NCBI RefSeq assembly: GCF_933775445.1
Contig: NC_065874.1
Coordinates: forward strand, 7,769,001-7,833,000
Direction: 5' to 3'
Length of the DNA stretch: 64,000 nt
Source: Argentina anserina
Lineage: Eukaryota > Streptophyta > Magnoliopsida > Rosales > Rosaceae
Of this stretch, positions 38,774 through 50,949 are shown in pieces. The position numbers were made by a program, and so were the translations under genes. Under the pieces are notes generated by a model that made no database searches, was not told the DNA's origin, and saw only the letters and a program-made list of their open reading frames with translations. Positions within the stretch are counted from its first letter, which is position 1. Each line of letters opens with the position of its first letter.

Positions 38774-40364
38774 ATAATATTGGCATGAATCACATGACTT
38801 GGTTCTAAACCTTATAATAAGATCGTCGTAGAGGAAAGAATTATCACTAATATAATAAAATCTACACAAACAAGACTCCTCATCGTTGTCGTTAATCGCA
38901 GGTGTATACATGGATGTACAGTATTTTTGTACAAGTCCAATTCCAAAGGTCGAACTCCAACATGCATTAGAAATTTAGAATCTTCTAAAAATATATGCAT
39001 GCATGTCAGCATGTGTCATTTCATCTCTGTCATTTGAACATTTCCATATAGCTTGAATCCGTGCCAATTCAAATCTTCAAATTAAACCATATATATTGAC
39101 TTGTGCATGTATGCGGGAACTAGCGAAACTCGGTTTGAGAGTTTGATGGGCCAAAATTTAAATAAATAACGGGTGCTTCATGTACCAAGTGGCTTTAAAA
39201 AAAAGTACCAAGTAAGATTTTAAATACACTAATAATTAAATTTTCTAAATGATGTACATAAATCATAATCTTGTCAAACTCTAAATTTTCAGGTTTGGGC
39301 AGTGATCTCTTGTGGTTGAGCTCCTCGCCTCCTCCGATGAGTACCCCGGAATTGGGCATGTGAAAGTCAATTTCAGGGTGGCACATAGACCTCAGGTTCA
39401 GATTGGGTTATGTGAAACATGCATAACTCGCTAGATGTTGGGTCTACTCATGCTTCATCTTCTAATTATTTTGGCATTAACGGGCAACTTCAATTAATTA
39501 GAGTTCGGGCATGAGACACGATCGGGATAATCCCGCTGGGTAATTATCCTATCTCACCCTCTAAGTTCACGATTGAACGTGGACGGGTCTTGCATCTTTT
39601 AAGTTTAATCACACTGGGATTAATCCTGATTGAGACATAACTAATCAATCGCGAATCTCGAAATTTGAACGAGAATCTATAATTTTAAATTTCTCATCAA
39701 CAAATTAATATTTAACAATGAATTTTTAACTAAAAAAATAAAGATGATGTTCAACAATATTTTCAATTTATATAAAAGTTTTAAACATCGACATTCTTAG
39801 TAACATATAGAAGCTCTAATTTGGCACAAAATTATAGCAATTTCAAGTCTTCATTTAGAAACGGGACGGGAGGGGCATAAACAACAGGAGAAGATATTTT
39901 GAGCCTTATCTCTCACTTCTCAATGGCTTTCTGTATCCTTTTTTTTTTTTTAGAATTCATCTTTCGTAACTGTTTTTTGTTCGCTTGGAAAAATTTTGGT
40001 CTATCCCCTTACTATATTTATTTATCTATGATAGTTACTATAAGTTTTGACAAGGAACAAGCTGTGGGATCGCACTTGTGGTTGTACCTTTCAGGGTTGT
40101 GTGGGTGCTTGTCACTCTTATAGACTGTTGTTGAAGAGTTGATATTGCCTAATTTTTTTATTTGAAAAAAATGATTTTTAAAGAAAAAAACTATGAGATG
40201 ACGCTTTACAATGTTATGAACTTGAGTAACGTGGACGATCATGATGTTTATTAGAGTTTGCGGGTGGAAACATTTTTGATAGAAGTATACTATGGTTTAT
40301 TGAGAGAAGGGCATTACTTTAAAGACAAGACAACTTGGCTAGCATTAAGTTTAGAGGAGATCTC
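38774..40364. other. Intergenic, nothing recognised
   Basis: AT-rich. Short frames only (for example 39195-39386 minus and 39899-40123 plus), none with recognisable homology or promoter context. Confidence 0.5.
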
Positions 40365-40680
40365 ATCGAGATGAATCATGCTATGACCAAATTACGTAGT
40401 GTTCGTTGGAATAAATCATGTAAGGTTGAACTATATCGATCGTGGATGAAAGATTGAAATGCATGAGGCTACTACCAAATTGGGCTACAATAAATCACAT
40501 CACGGTCAAATTGGCATCTCGCGGTTAAATTGCGCTATGACGAATTACCTCGCGGTTAATTGGGCTACAGTAAATATCATCCCGGTCAAACTAGGCTTTG
40601 ATCAAATATTGTGATGGCGGATTTGGGTTTGATCGAATCATGCAGTGGCGAAATTAAGCTCTAAAAAGGAGAAAATTATT
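40365..40680. repeat. Degenerate minisatellite, units of about 36-40 bp
   Basis: Diverged units of the form CGGTCAAATTGGGCTACAAT followed by an AAATCAC-type segment recur about seven times. They are recognisable by GGTCAA/GGTTAA, GGGCTA and AATCAT/AATCAC landmarks. No coding role. Confidence 0.6.
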
Positions 40681-42034
40681 ATATATGCCTGTTACATATC
40701 CTATGTGGCATACTCACTTAAAGTTGTTGGTTCATTTTTTACTGTAATTGTTTATGATTGATTTTTATATGTAAATAAACTTTTTCTATTTTCACTGCGT
40801 GCATGTTAATTATATCATGATGTATGATAATTAGTTGAGTACATCACATGACAGTGTCATGTAGTGTGACGGGTACACAAAATAATTACTCATTGCATTG
40901 TGGTCAAATCAGATCACGATTAGATTAGATAATGATGAAAGTAAGGAGAAGAAATCAAAAACTTATGAACCGCCTATAGATTACCTTCCTTCTTGATACA
41001 TTGCTTCCATTCACCTGTCATCGACTTCCAGACTTCCCCATCATATTGCAAAGTTAAGTACCATTATAGAGGGACTCACCATTATGGAGAGACTGTGGTA
41101 AAACTTATGAACATTAAGCATATTTTAAACAATTTCTTATGGTCTTAAAGTTTTGTCGGACATAACTAATACTCATGACCTCATCCCATTACTCTTCTCA
41201 GTTTTGTAACAACAATTTCATGTGAGGCCCTATGCTCTGTTTAGGCATATGTATGTTCTATCCTCCTCTCAATTATTGTCCTTTATCATCAAATTAAATC
41301 CCTTGAAGCACTCCTTTATGGAGTTGACATGTATGAGATGCAGAAAAAGAAAGTATACAAGTGATCACATGGAGAAGATGCCCAATCTTAATTTGGTCAA
41401 GCATTTCAAAAGTAAGTATTATTAGTAGTTAGCCAAAGTGCCAAACAGCAGGGAAGCACATGCCAAGTGATCCAAACAGCACTCAATTAATCCCACATCC
41501 AAATCCAAGATACAATGGGGTATAAATATTCCCCCAAAGCAAATTAATTAACAAAGAAACAATTAAAGAGAGAAACTAAGATGGCCTCAAGGCCAAGGGA
41601 AGAAGAAGAATGATGATGAAGGTTTTGGTCCTACAATCCCCCTCTTTCCACAATTTCCTACACAGCTTGCTAAAGGGTCTTCATATAATGCAAAACTTGA
41701 TGATGGGTCACATGCAATACAACGCAAACTGACACATCCACACATGCCCTGCCACCCAAATTCATATGCCACATGATGTCTGTCTTCTTTGAGCTCCACT
41801 CCACCCCAAACCTTTTGCTTTCTTCATCTCCAATTATCAAATCCCAACTATCTATTTCAAACCAATTAAAAATCTCACAGCACATCACTAATTTAGTCAC
41901 AATCCTTCTTCTCTAATCTAATATTATACACACAGACAGCAAAACTAGGGGATCAAAACTAGTTAGCAAACTATGCACTCTCTACCATATTAAAATCATG
42001 CTTTGAAGAGTTTTTTTTTCTTTTTCTTGAGTGA
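40681..42034. other. Intergenic, with one TATA-led short transcript candidate
   Basis: A clear TATAAATA at 41521-41528 is followed 53 nt later by an ATG at 41581 (M-A-S-R-P-R-E-E-E-E-stop, 10 codons). An overlapping frame from 41610 reads MMMKVLVLQS and is also short. This could be a short RNA-coding or noncoding transcript, or chance. Nothing else is recognised in this stretch, which also holds the 3' flank of the glycosylase gene. Confidence 0.3.
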
Positions 42035-43889
42035 TTAGCTTTGTCCATGAATTTTCTCTTCTGGGGTGGTCAATGATTCTATAGAGCTTGTTCCAAGGAC
42101 CAATGTGATAGGATGGGCTGCCAATAAGGTGCACTGAAGGTGCCTGTGGCAGGTGGTCAAATGGTCATTTGTGAGGCCTGAGGCTTGCATGAAGGAATGA
42201 ACAACTGTTGGACCAACAAACCTAAACCCCCTCCTAACCATGTCTTTGCTTATGCTCTCTGATTTTGATGTCTTCACTGGGATTTTGTAGCCTTGCTTGT
42301 ATTGAGGGCAGATTGGCTTGTGATTCACAAACCCCCATATGTATCGGTGAAAGGACCCAAATTCTCTCTTTACCTGCAATTTAATTAGTAGAAACAGGCA
42401 AGCATTAGTATAATATACAATTCAATTAGAAAATTATGCAGAACAGGTGGAGTTCATCATGTGGAAAAGCTTTTCACCAAATAAGAAGGAAGGAATCATA
42501 GTAGATTAACAATAGATTAAGGTGTTAATGATGGTCAATTCAAAACAGTCTAGTCTGTCTTAATCTTGCATTATTTTAGTAGACTTCTTAAACTAAAGTG
42601 GTTTTTTTTAGTAACAAGTCTATAATCAGAGAAAAGATGGTTCCTTAAAAACAGGGGACAGAAGAGATGGAAAAGATTGGTAGTGTTAGAGGAAAACAAA
42701 AGATTGCAGAATTTGATGCTTGGTATTACCTCAAGAATTCTGTTAGAGTTGTCTACTACTCCTCTGACTCTGCTTATATCGATGCCATATTCTGAACAAA
42801 TTGAAATCATTTGCTTGTCAGTGAGCTTGGCCACAGCTTCAGCATCAAACCCAGAAAATGCATCCCTAAAATCTTGGCGTTTCTTTAAAATAGAAGTCCA
42901 ATCTGATCCAACTTGAGCTCCACTTAGAACAAGCAGTTCAAATAGCATGCTGAATAAGATGTTAAAAAAAGAGAGTAAAACTTCTGAATAAGATGTACTG
43001 TAATGTACGAGCTTCATTTACAAATTTTACATCATGGAGAGGCTAATTGAACTTACTTGTCATCATGAACAGGAACTCCCCATTCTTGATCATGGTAAGC
43101 AACATAAATGGGATCTGACGACAAGAAAATAAAAATGAAACAATTAGTAACCATTCATCATTTCACGTCCAAAAAAGTTTTACTTAATGCTAACAGAAGC
43201 ATTTTGTAGCTATATATTTCCATACCTGAATTAGCTGTGATGAAGCTGCATCTTTTGTGATCTTCTTCACTAGCTTTGGCTTCCAATATGTCAACCCTTT
43301 CAAAATTTGCAGACTTTGATCTTCCATAATGAGCAATCTTCATTTTTCTCTGTGCATGTTGAAGAGCCATCTGTTCCCTCCTCCCAGCAGCAATGCTTCC
43401 TGGTGCCTCGGTGATGAGAGAAGATGAATAGCTCAACGAAGCTTCAATCGAAGCAGAAGAAAGTCTACCATGGTCATGAGCATTATCAGCACCAACACCA
43501 AGCTTGAAACTCTTTGATTTCTTCCTCTCCAAAACCTTAGCTCTTATGGTACCTCCTGGTGTTACAACTTTCTCGGAACTGGAGTTCAAGCCATTAGGGT
43601 CATTACCTGATCTCTTTACGGCAGGTGGCCTCGGAGATTTTGACTTGGGAGAAACTGGTGGTGTTGTCAATGAAGCCTTGGTACTATTTCTAGGACTAGT
43701 GCTGGTAGAAGAAGAAGTTGATAATGGTAGAGGTGGTGGTGGAGGAGTTGATAGCTTCTTAAGGGAATTACGTCGGTCTAGGCTAGGAACTCGGTTACAT
43801 GTAGGCTGAAGGACTGGTCTGCCATTGATTCTAGAAAGAAGGGGGGTGATCTCAATCCCCATGGTCACCTTGGCTTTAGAGCTGCACAT
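42035..43889 (-). CDS. DNA-3-methyladenine glycosylase I (TAG family), plant type
   Basis: Base-excision repair enzyme of the helix-hairpin-helix superfamily that removes 3-methyladenine from alkylated DNA; nuclear location is expected. Four exons, 43226-43889, 43057-43114, 42730-42949 and 42035-42373, join in phase to give 426 residues. The first 200 residues are a low-complexity basic and proline/serine-rich extension (RINGRPVLQPTCNRVPSLDR, a run of prolines, many Lys/Ser), typical of plant members and absent from bacterial TAG. The catalytic part includes DPIYVAYHDQEWGVPVHDD, MLFELLVLSGAQVGSDWTSI, a DISRVRGVVDNSNRILE segment and FVGPTVVHSFMQASGLTNDH with the C-terminal His/Cys pair (TTCHRH). 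The start MCSSKAK is the first ATG after the promoter. No defect was seen. Confidence 0.93.
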
Positions 43890-44026
43890 AATGTCTATTG
43901 TGTATGTGTTTCTGTTGAGTCAAAGTATCAAGGGAAGAAGACTTGGCAAAAGGAAGCAATATGGCTCAAAGATGGAATGAAGAAGATGATATGGGAGTGA
44001 AGGAGAGGGAAAGAGAGGGAATGGGG

Positions 44027-44036
44027 TTTTTATAAA
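44027..44036 (-). promoter_or_regulatory. TATA box of the glycosylase gene
   Basis: TTTATAAAAA on the minus strand lies about 140 nt before the start codon, which leaves a leader of roughly 110 nt rich in CT, as is common in plants. Confidence 0.55.
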
Positions 44037-44040
44037 AGGA

Positions 44041-47000
44041 GGGAAAGTGAGGACAGGTAAAGGGGAAGTTGTGGAACATGGGGAGGTTGGGGCCTGCCTC
44101 ACTTACTTGGCCATTTGGGTTTGTTTCCTATTAATTATTGTTAGTATTATAATTGTCAATTAGAGCTGTTATTGAATGGAGCGAGAGGGAAAATCAACGG
44201 GAGATTAAAATGGTGATTTGTTGGGTGGGATTATATGGGATTTTGTGTTCCAAGCCACCATGTTTTTCACTTGGGACTTCCCCTTCTTCACACTTTACAG
44301 AAGATATTTGGATGTATGCTTCTGATATTACACACTTAAAGCTAGAGTGGTGGATAAGGAAGGTTACAAGGCAAGTAAAAGACCAATTATTGATACTCTC
44401 TTTTTAGCTGGAGGGAATCTCTCAAGTACTCTCTCAAATTTTTTTTGGTAATGCAGGCGCTCTGGTTTGTTTTATAATCATAAACCTAATGGCCCTTTTT
44501 GAGGTTAAGCACAAACTATAAGGCTTTTGAGGTTGAACTTTGGTTAGGATTCAGTTGTTGATCAACTGACCAATAAAAGATATTAGAAGGCCATACAAGA
44601 CCTTTCTGAAATCAAATACTTATTACTTCTTAATTAATTGACATCTTTATGTCACTAAGCTTCTGATCACACTGACTTTCCAGATAAACTGGGCTGCATT
44701 TGTTCTCCACAAGATGGGTTACAGCTTCCATTTTTGTTTCTTTTACCTTTTTCTTTTCCTCCTATCTGTAATTACATCTTACAACCTGGAATATGGGCTT
44801 CTGAACATCATGCATATGCATGGCATGTCAAAATTTACACCATATTAGTGATTAGGGAATTCTATAAATCAGAAGGGTGGGATGAAAGAAAGGAATTATT
44901 ATTGTTCTTATAGGCCGGCAGGTGCTATGTAAACATCAAAGAGTACTTGATGAAATGCATAGCTTATAGTTATATACCAACTGTACCCAATTTACTGAGA
45001 AATCAATTTTTCAATTCAGCCATGATATCTTTCAACCATTTTAGGTATACTATTTATTTCCTGAATGTGATGCCAGTGCAAACAGTTATTGAAGCTATTC
45101 TATACACATCCAAGCTAGCCTTTAAGATTCAGATATGGTGATGTCATTGGTAGCAGTTGTTATCAATTGCTTGTTTAAGGTGCAGATGAACTGTCCCCAG
45201 TCCCCTTGGCCTCTATAAATTTGATACCTTGTATTTGAGACTTGGGAGGATGACTCTTGTAGCTTCTAGTACATTTATTACTGTTGCATGAAGACATCTG
45301 AAAACGAGTCATAGGGCCTCAGACTTGGAGATTAATGGAGATTCATGCATTGCTAGTGAACCCTTTACAAAACTCTGCTTCTCATACTTTCAGAAAGTCA
45401 CATAGGGCCTCAGAGAATTAGAAACCTTGCTTCCAAGTTAGAGTAGCTAGAAATTGGCCAGAGCAAAAACAAAAACAAAACAAATCATAGAGAAAGAAAA
45501 AAGAGAAAAATAATAATAAAGCTGATAATAAATCCCAATCAGAATTCATGAGTTGAAACTCACACTTGCTGGCTTGCTGCAGAGTGCAGAAGCAGTGAAG
45601 CACTTATACTGTTATTGGTTTATTGGAACACTAATCCTTTACATATCGAATATAACTTAAAATATTCATGCATGCTTAATACGATATCAAATTCTTGATT
45701 GTCAAAGATTTTTATTGTAAAGTTCAAGCTGTTTAATTTATCAATTTTATCTCGTCTCCACATAAATATAGTGATCAATACGAGCGATAAAAAAATTGGT
45801 CTAATTTACTTTCTACGCACGATTAATTCATCAAAATCACATCAAACAATTTAGCAATTTAGTTTAGGGGTACACAAAAGCATGTCACATGGAGAAAGAT
45901 AACACCAACCTACATGGGATGCTATACAACCCCCGATTCCCTGTCCTTAACATAGCAACAACCTAACTTTGTCAATCCTATCAATTTACATTCTAATTTG
46001 TGTCTGGGTTGGTGTGGACCAATCCTTTCTCTAATGTTTTTATCTGCTCTTGTATGTATATATATGATTCTTACACAGCATCGCCTACCACACGAATTTT
46101 CCACGTAGCTTGATGATGATCATGATTGAGTTGATGAACTTCAACAGGGAATATTACTAATAAGTTTTAACCAAAACCCTGAAAGATATGTGATATTCTG
46201 ATTACAGAGATGAGAATAATAGAGAAGAGAGACATCCCATGTGAAAGAAAACCGACATCTTAGCAATAATTAGTTTTCTTCTTGAGACAAAGCGAAGCAA
46301 AATCATGCAACTGACTAATTCCCCATTAATTGACCAAAAAAAAAAGACTAATTCCCCATTATATATATACACAATTACAGACTACTTGGTGTTCTAGTTC
46401 ATCTTTGTTTTCTTCCTTCTTCTGAGTCATTTCTTAGAGCCTTCGCTTCTGAATCAGAATCATTCAGTTTGATTGATTTGTACGTTTCTATCATTGGTTT
46501 TGAGTTTTGTACTCTAAAATTTTGATCTTTCTTGGTCATTCTTTTTCACGTGTTTTGTTCTAGTGGATATATACAATTGGCTTTCATGACTTAAGTAAAC
46601 GATTGAGGGAGCAGAGAAATTTGCACATTACTTGACGAGTGTATGTATATATTTTATACGTACTTACGAGTATATCCTTGAATATTTTTTTTCCTATTTA
46701 TAATCGTTGATGGCTTGATGCATGTGTCTGGAATCCATAGCTGTTAGACCGTTGCAAAAGGCAGGGGCTCGTGAATGCCTTCAGCAATTTTTGATTCATG
46801 TAGAATTCTTTTTGTCCAGAAAGCCAAAAATGAAAATAAAACAGCTCACAGTGCAAAAACTGTCGTATCTCACCCTGATAATAAACTAATTTGAGACATG
46901 CAAGACTAATTATTTTGATAAAAGAATAATGGGTTGATTATTACTCTCTTATTTGTGTCTTGAATAAATCTGATACCATATATGTCAAACTGGGCAACTC

Positions 47001-47327
47001 CCTGAAGGAACTTTTATACTACAAATTATTAGTACCAATCTGATAATAGAGATGAAGCCGGAGCAAAAACAAAAGTGCCTAACAGGCCAGGCACTTTCTG
47101 ACACACATGACTCACAGGAACATGATTCCATGAATCAAGTACTTCCATGGTGCAGATCGATATAAGTCATATAACAATCGATTAAGAAAAGAGAGCACTC
47201 GTTTACAGCCTAATTGAACCTGCAGAGAAGCCAGTATTATTGTACGGACAAAAAATGGTGGGGAATATATATTATTGAGTTTGCAGTGAAGCATGCTCAT
47301 GGGAACCGGGGTATATGCTTATATATG
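44041..47327. other. Intergenic, nothing recognised
   Basis: AT-rich. A CATAGGGCCTCAGA motif occurs twice (about 45310 and 45401). A TATA-like run near 46364 precedes CT-rich leader-like sequence (46390-46520), but no gene follows. Short open frames have no recognised homology. Confidence 0.5.
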
Positions 47328-47665
47328 CTGGATCATGAGCGGACCGTCCATAAGGGGTACGTCGGCGATTTCAGCAACTGGCGACGTAGAATGTGTCAGT
47401 TGTGCTCTCCCTTTTCAGCACTTTTATCTGTGTCAGCCGGAGCTCCATCTCCGGCCCACGAATGCTAGAATTTACAAATTTCCCATAAACTTAAAATTTA
47501 TGGAAATTTGCAGATTTCGACTGTCGTGGACCGGCGATGAAGCTTCGACCGGCACATACAAGAGTGCTGGGAGGGGGAGCATGCCGACACCATCCACGCC
47601 GTTGTTGCGCGTTGCCGGAATTGCTAACGTCCGCACTTGCGGACATTTGCTCTCGGTTCTCCCCG
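47328..47665. mobile_element. Foldback MITE (family copy 2, related to 8909-9242)
   Basis: About 340 bp, GC-rich, with imperfect inverted symmetry. Shared pieces with copy 1 include GGAGCTCCATCTCCGGCCCACG against GGAGCTGCAACGCCGGCCCACG (similar spacing), GACCGGCACA, GGGAGGGGGAG-like and GCAACGCG next to a GGCGTGGATGG block. The right end carries GTCCGCACTTGCGGACATTT. TATATA runs flank it, as for copy 1. Confidence 0.8.
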
Positions 47666-47696
47666 TATATATATAGATATCTGCTCCTTCCACTAA

Positions 47697-48073
47697 GTGA
47701 TCTCTTTTTTAGGTCTTTTAAAGGGATAAGTCACTTGACTAATTTTTCGATCACATTTCAATATCTCCAACATTCAACATTTAGAGTCTAATGTGTAGAT
47801 CATCTCTGTAAATTTTTAGCAAAAATGGAGGTGTTTAAGACATTCAAAACTGAGATTTAAACTTATAAGCATGAACGGTTCAGGTTTGACAGATTTAGTA
47901 CTTCCATTTCTTTTACAGAGTTCGTGATACCTTAACGATAACTATTTTGACTGAAATTTTACATAAGTGATCTACACATTAGACTCTAATAGTTGAACAG
48001 TGGAGACGTGAAAATGTAATTAAAAAGTTAGTTAATGAGCTATTCTTTTAATATACCCAAAAATGGATCCCTC
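47697..48073. mobile_element. Inverted-repeat MITE, family shared with 56240-56652
   Basis: The element folds on itself: AGAGTCTAATGTGTAGATCA appears near 47784 and its reverse complement near 47975. The centre has ATGAACGGTTCAGGTT, and the copy at 56.2-56.65 kb has ATGAACGGTTCAAGTT at the same position. Terminal parts are AT-rich and less well matched. No coding capacity. Confidence 0.7.
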
Positions 48074-48096
48074 ATTAGCAAGGCACATCCTTATGC

Positions 48097-48226
48097 AGTG
48101 TTGATCACCTGATTAACAGTTGAGCACTAAGTGACGCTCAACTGCTGTTCGATGTGACTGTTTAATCAAATCGGACGGCACTTGAGCGTCACCGGGTGTT
48201 CAACTACTGATCAGGTGATCAACACT
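48097..48226. mobile_element. Short hairpin MITE (130 bp, about 45-bp arms)
   Basis: Left arm AGTGTTGATCACCTGATTAA and right arm, reverse-complemented, AGTGTTGATCACCTGATCAG continue inward through TGACGCTCAA on both sides with few mismatches. The loop is about 40 bp. No clear target duplication was found. Confidence 0.8.
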
Positions 48227-50364
48227 CCATCCTTCTATTGTATGTTTGCTACTGCATGATAATTATCTACCATGAATTCATGATCCAAGCAAGGAGACAA
48301 TAGAAATGAAGGAGAAGTACAATTCCATTATCATGAACCAATTGTACGTAAATTCTCCACGTGTTTTCTTGCTAGCTTTTGCTGAAGCTATACACCACCA
48401 TTCAATCATGGTGATGATGATGTACCAGTACAGATTATTAGGTAACTTGTCTCTCATGTCAGTCATGTACTATGTTGTATTGTTGTGGTTGTTTGTTTAA
48501 TGTCACTACAAATAAATTGGGCAAAGGTCACACATGTTTTGTGGGATTTGTGTCCTTTGTCCTCAGTTTTTGTGTTTTTTTTGTTGTTGAGAAAATTAGT
48601 GATAGACTCAAATTTCAAGCATTCTTTTGAGTTAAACTCATACTCAATTTCTTTTTTAATTCACACCCAATACTTTATTGCAACTTTCTTAATAGAGTTT
48701 TCTAAAATAATTAACATATTTCAATTTTTTTTCTAGTTCACATTTTTGCCATTCTAGTTGAAAAGGCAAATAAATGCATAAATATAGCTATCATAATTTC
48801 TGAAATGCAATAATCTAATTTTATATCAAACATTAATGTATGCACAAATTTTGTGTTGTTTTACTAAATTAATAGAGAAAAATTGATGTAATGGAATAGT
48901 CAAACAAATGAAAAATGCAACTTTTATTTGTCTTAATTAATGCAATTGAAAGTCTTATTTTTCTCCACCTATAAGGCTATTAAATCATGTTATTCAGTAT
49001 ATTCTTACTAGAGAAAATCATATATAACTTTCTTCTTCCTTAGGTATGTTAGATTTTGTTTTTTTATTATCAAATGTTGACCAATAATCTTCATAAGGTA
49101 TATATGAAATTATTTTTTTGGTTTATATTCTAAGATATAGGTGTATAATTCGTCCAAATATATCCATCTTCTATAATAGAAAATGTCTGTTTTTGGCAGG
49201 TGAGTTAAATAATATCCTAAAGTTTTCATAAAACCTTGTTAGTTCTCAACCATCACTGATAATGTTCATGTAATTACTACATTTGAGAAGTGTAATAAAT
49301 ACTTACCACAAGAATAAACATGATATGCACACTCCTTAACAACATGTATAAACAATAGATATATTTCCTACCTTACAGGTATATCCTTCATATAGAGCCA
49401 ACATGTATTAACATTAGACACATTTCACCTCACATGTATATCCTTCTTATAGAGCAGGACGAAAACCACACACACCCACCTATATGAGAGGAACACTACA
49501 CTCATTCTAATAACAACCTGATACATATACATTACCTATTCCGCATAAAAAAACACTACAAGTGCATAAATTACCTATCAGATAAACCTAGCATCCTATC
49601 ATAAAGGTAAAAGATTCGAATTCATAGGTAATACCAACCTGATAAATATGATTCAATCTAAAGCACATCATACATACCTATTCAGCAGAATATAAATAGG
49701 AGGCATACTTATGGCTCATAAGACACACCACAAATCCAGACCACAATACGAATAATTTTTTTTATACCTAATGATCAAGTCCAAAGTAATACATACTGAA
49801 ATAAGAAGAAGTAGAAGTTGTGTAGACGATGCAATGCAAATCACTCTCTAATAAACAGATCAATTTGCATCAGTAAAAAAATGACAAATATATATATCAT
49901 GATAAAAGTTGATGATTTCGAAATTGAAAATCTCCAAATCTCCTCGTATCGATTTCCATTGTTTTGATCATGGATGAGATTTGCATCAATATTGGATACT
50001 ACAATCAAGGACCCAATTTTATATCAATTAATTAATGAATGAGTTTCCAAACACATAAGCTTCAATCATGGATCTGGATTTTGTATTGGTTGGGTGGCAT
50101 GTTTAGTAAATATCTACAACATAAGGTTCTATTATTTAAGTATGATATATGTTATTTTAATAAATAATTAACCTCATAAATAGATTTGGGTGTAAATCTA
50201 AGAGGTGGGTGTAATCTTAAACGGGTATACATTTTTGGGTTTATATCTAAAACTCTCTTCTTTTTTTGGCTTCTTATAAAAAAGCCATTTATGATACATG
50301 AATTTATAAAAAGTCAACAAAGATTTAAAAATTAGAAAAAAGTCGCATAATAAAAAACCTTATA
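48227..50364. other. Intergenic, AT-rich; one short tandem duplication
   Basis: Two units of about 57-59 bp, 49341-49399 and 49400-49456, share AACATGTAT, CATTTC and GTATATCCTTC blocks. Elsewhere no gene, RNA or named repeat was recognised. Confidence 0.5.
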
Positions 50365-50949
50365 GTGTTGCCACATAACTTGATGATATTTACAATGTGT
50401 CACTGCTGCCTTTTTCTCCTTCTTTACATCATCGTCGGTCTCCTCTTCCTTAGACGCCGAATCCCTTCACCCCTCCTTGCCGTTAACTCCGCTCACCTCA
50501 AGGTCATCGAGCCAACGCTCAAATGCGCCTTCAAGCTCATCTCCGGCGTCCTATTCCCCGACGAGATCCACGTTGCTAGCTCAAATTTGTCTTCTTCACA
50601 ATCTGAAGGCAGTGGACGATGTTGTTGCTACTGTTGATGCAACGGCGATTTGGATGTGGCGGAAATGATGGCTGGTGGACATCAACGAGAATTTGGAGGC
50701 GATGACGATGTTTCTGCTACTGCTGATGCTCGCTGACGACGGCCTGAAGGCGATGCAGATGCAAATTTGAAGACAGTACCCCCGTCGTGCTCCGCCGATG
50801 CAAATGTGAAGCCAAGGTCGTCGATATGAAGGCGTGGGATAGGGCGACGTCAGAGACGCATCACTTTTCCTCGTCGAAGAAGATCTGAGGATCTGATCGA
50901 GCATGGAAGATATTTAGGTGCCCAGAGTAATTTTTTGGGTGTCGAGGGT
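50365..50949. other. GC-richer segment with open frames, unidentified
   Basis: Base composition is distinctly richer in G+C than the neighbours. Overlapping frames stay open on both strands (50365-50637 plus, 50596-50904 minus), as in former exon sequence. No protein family was recognised and no splice or start context supports a live gene. It adjoins the 12-bp-period element and may be a captured fragment. Confidence 0.35.

Noticed and set aside
43504..43809. Plus-strand 101-codon frame
   Set aside because: It is antisense to the Pro/Ser-rich first exon of the glycosylase gene and has no independent support.
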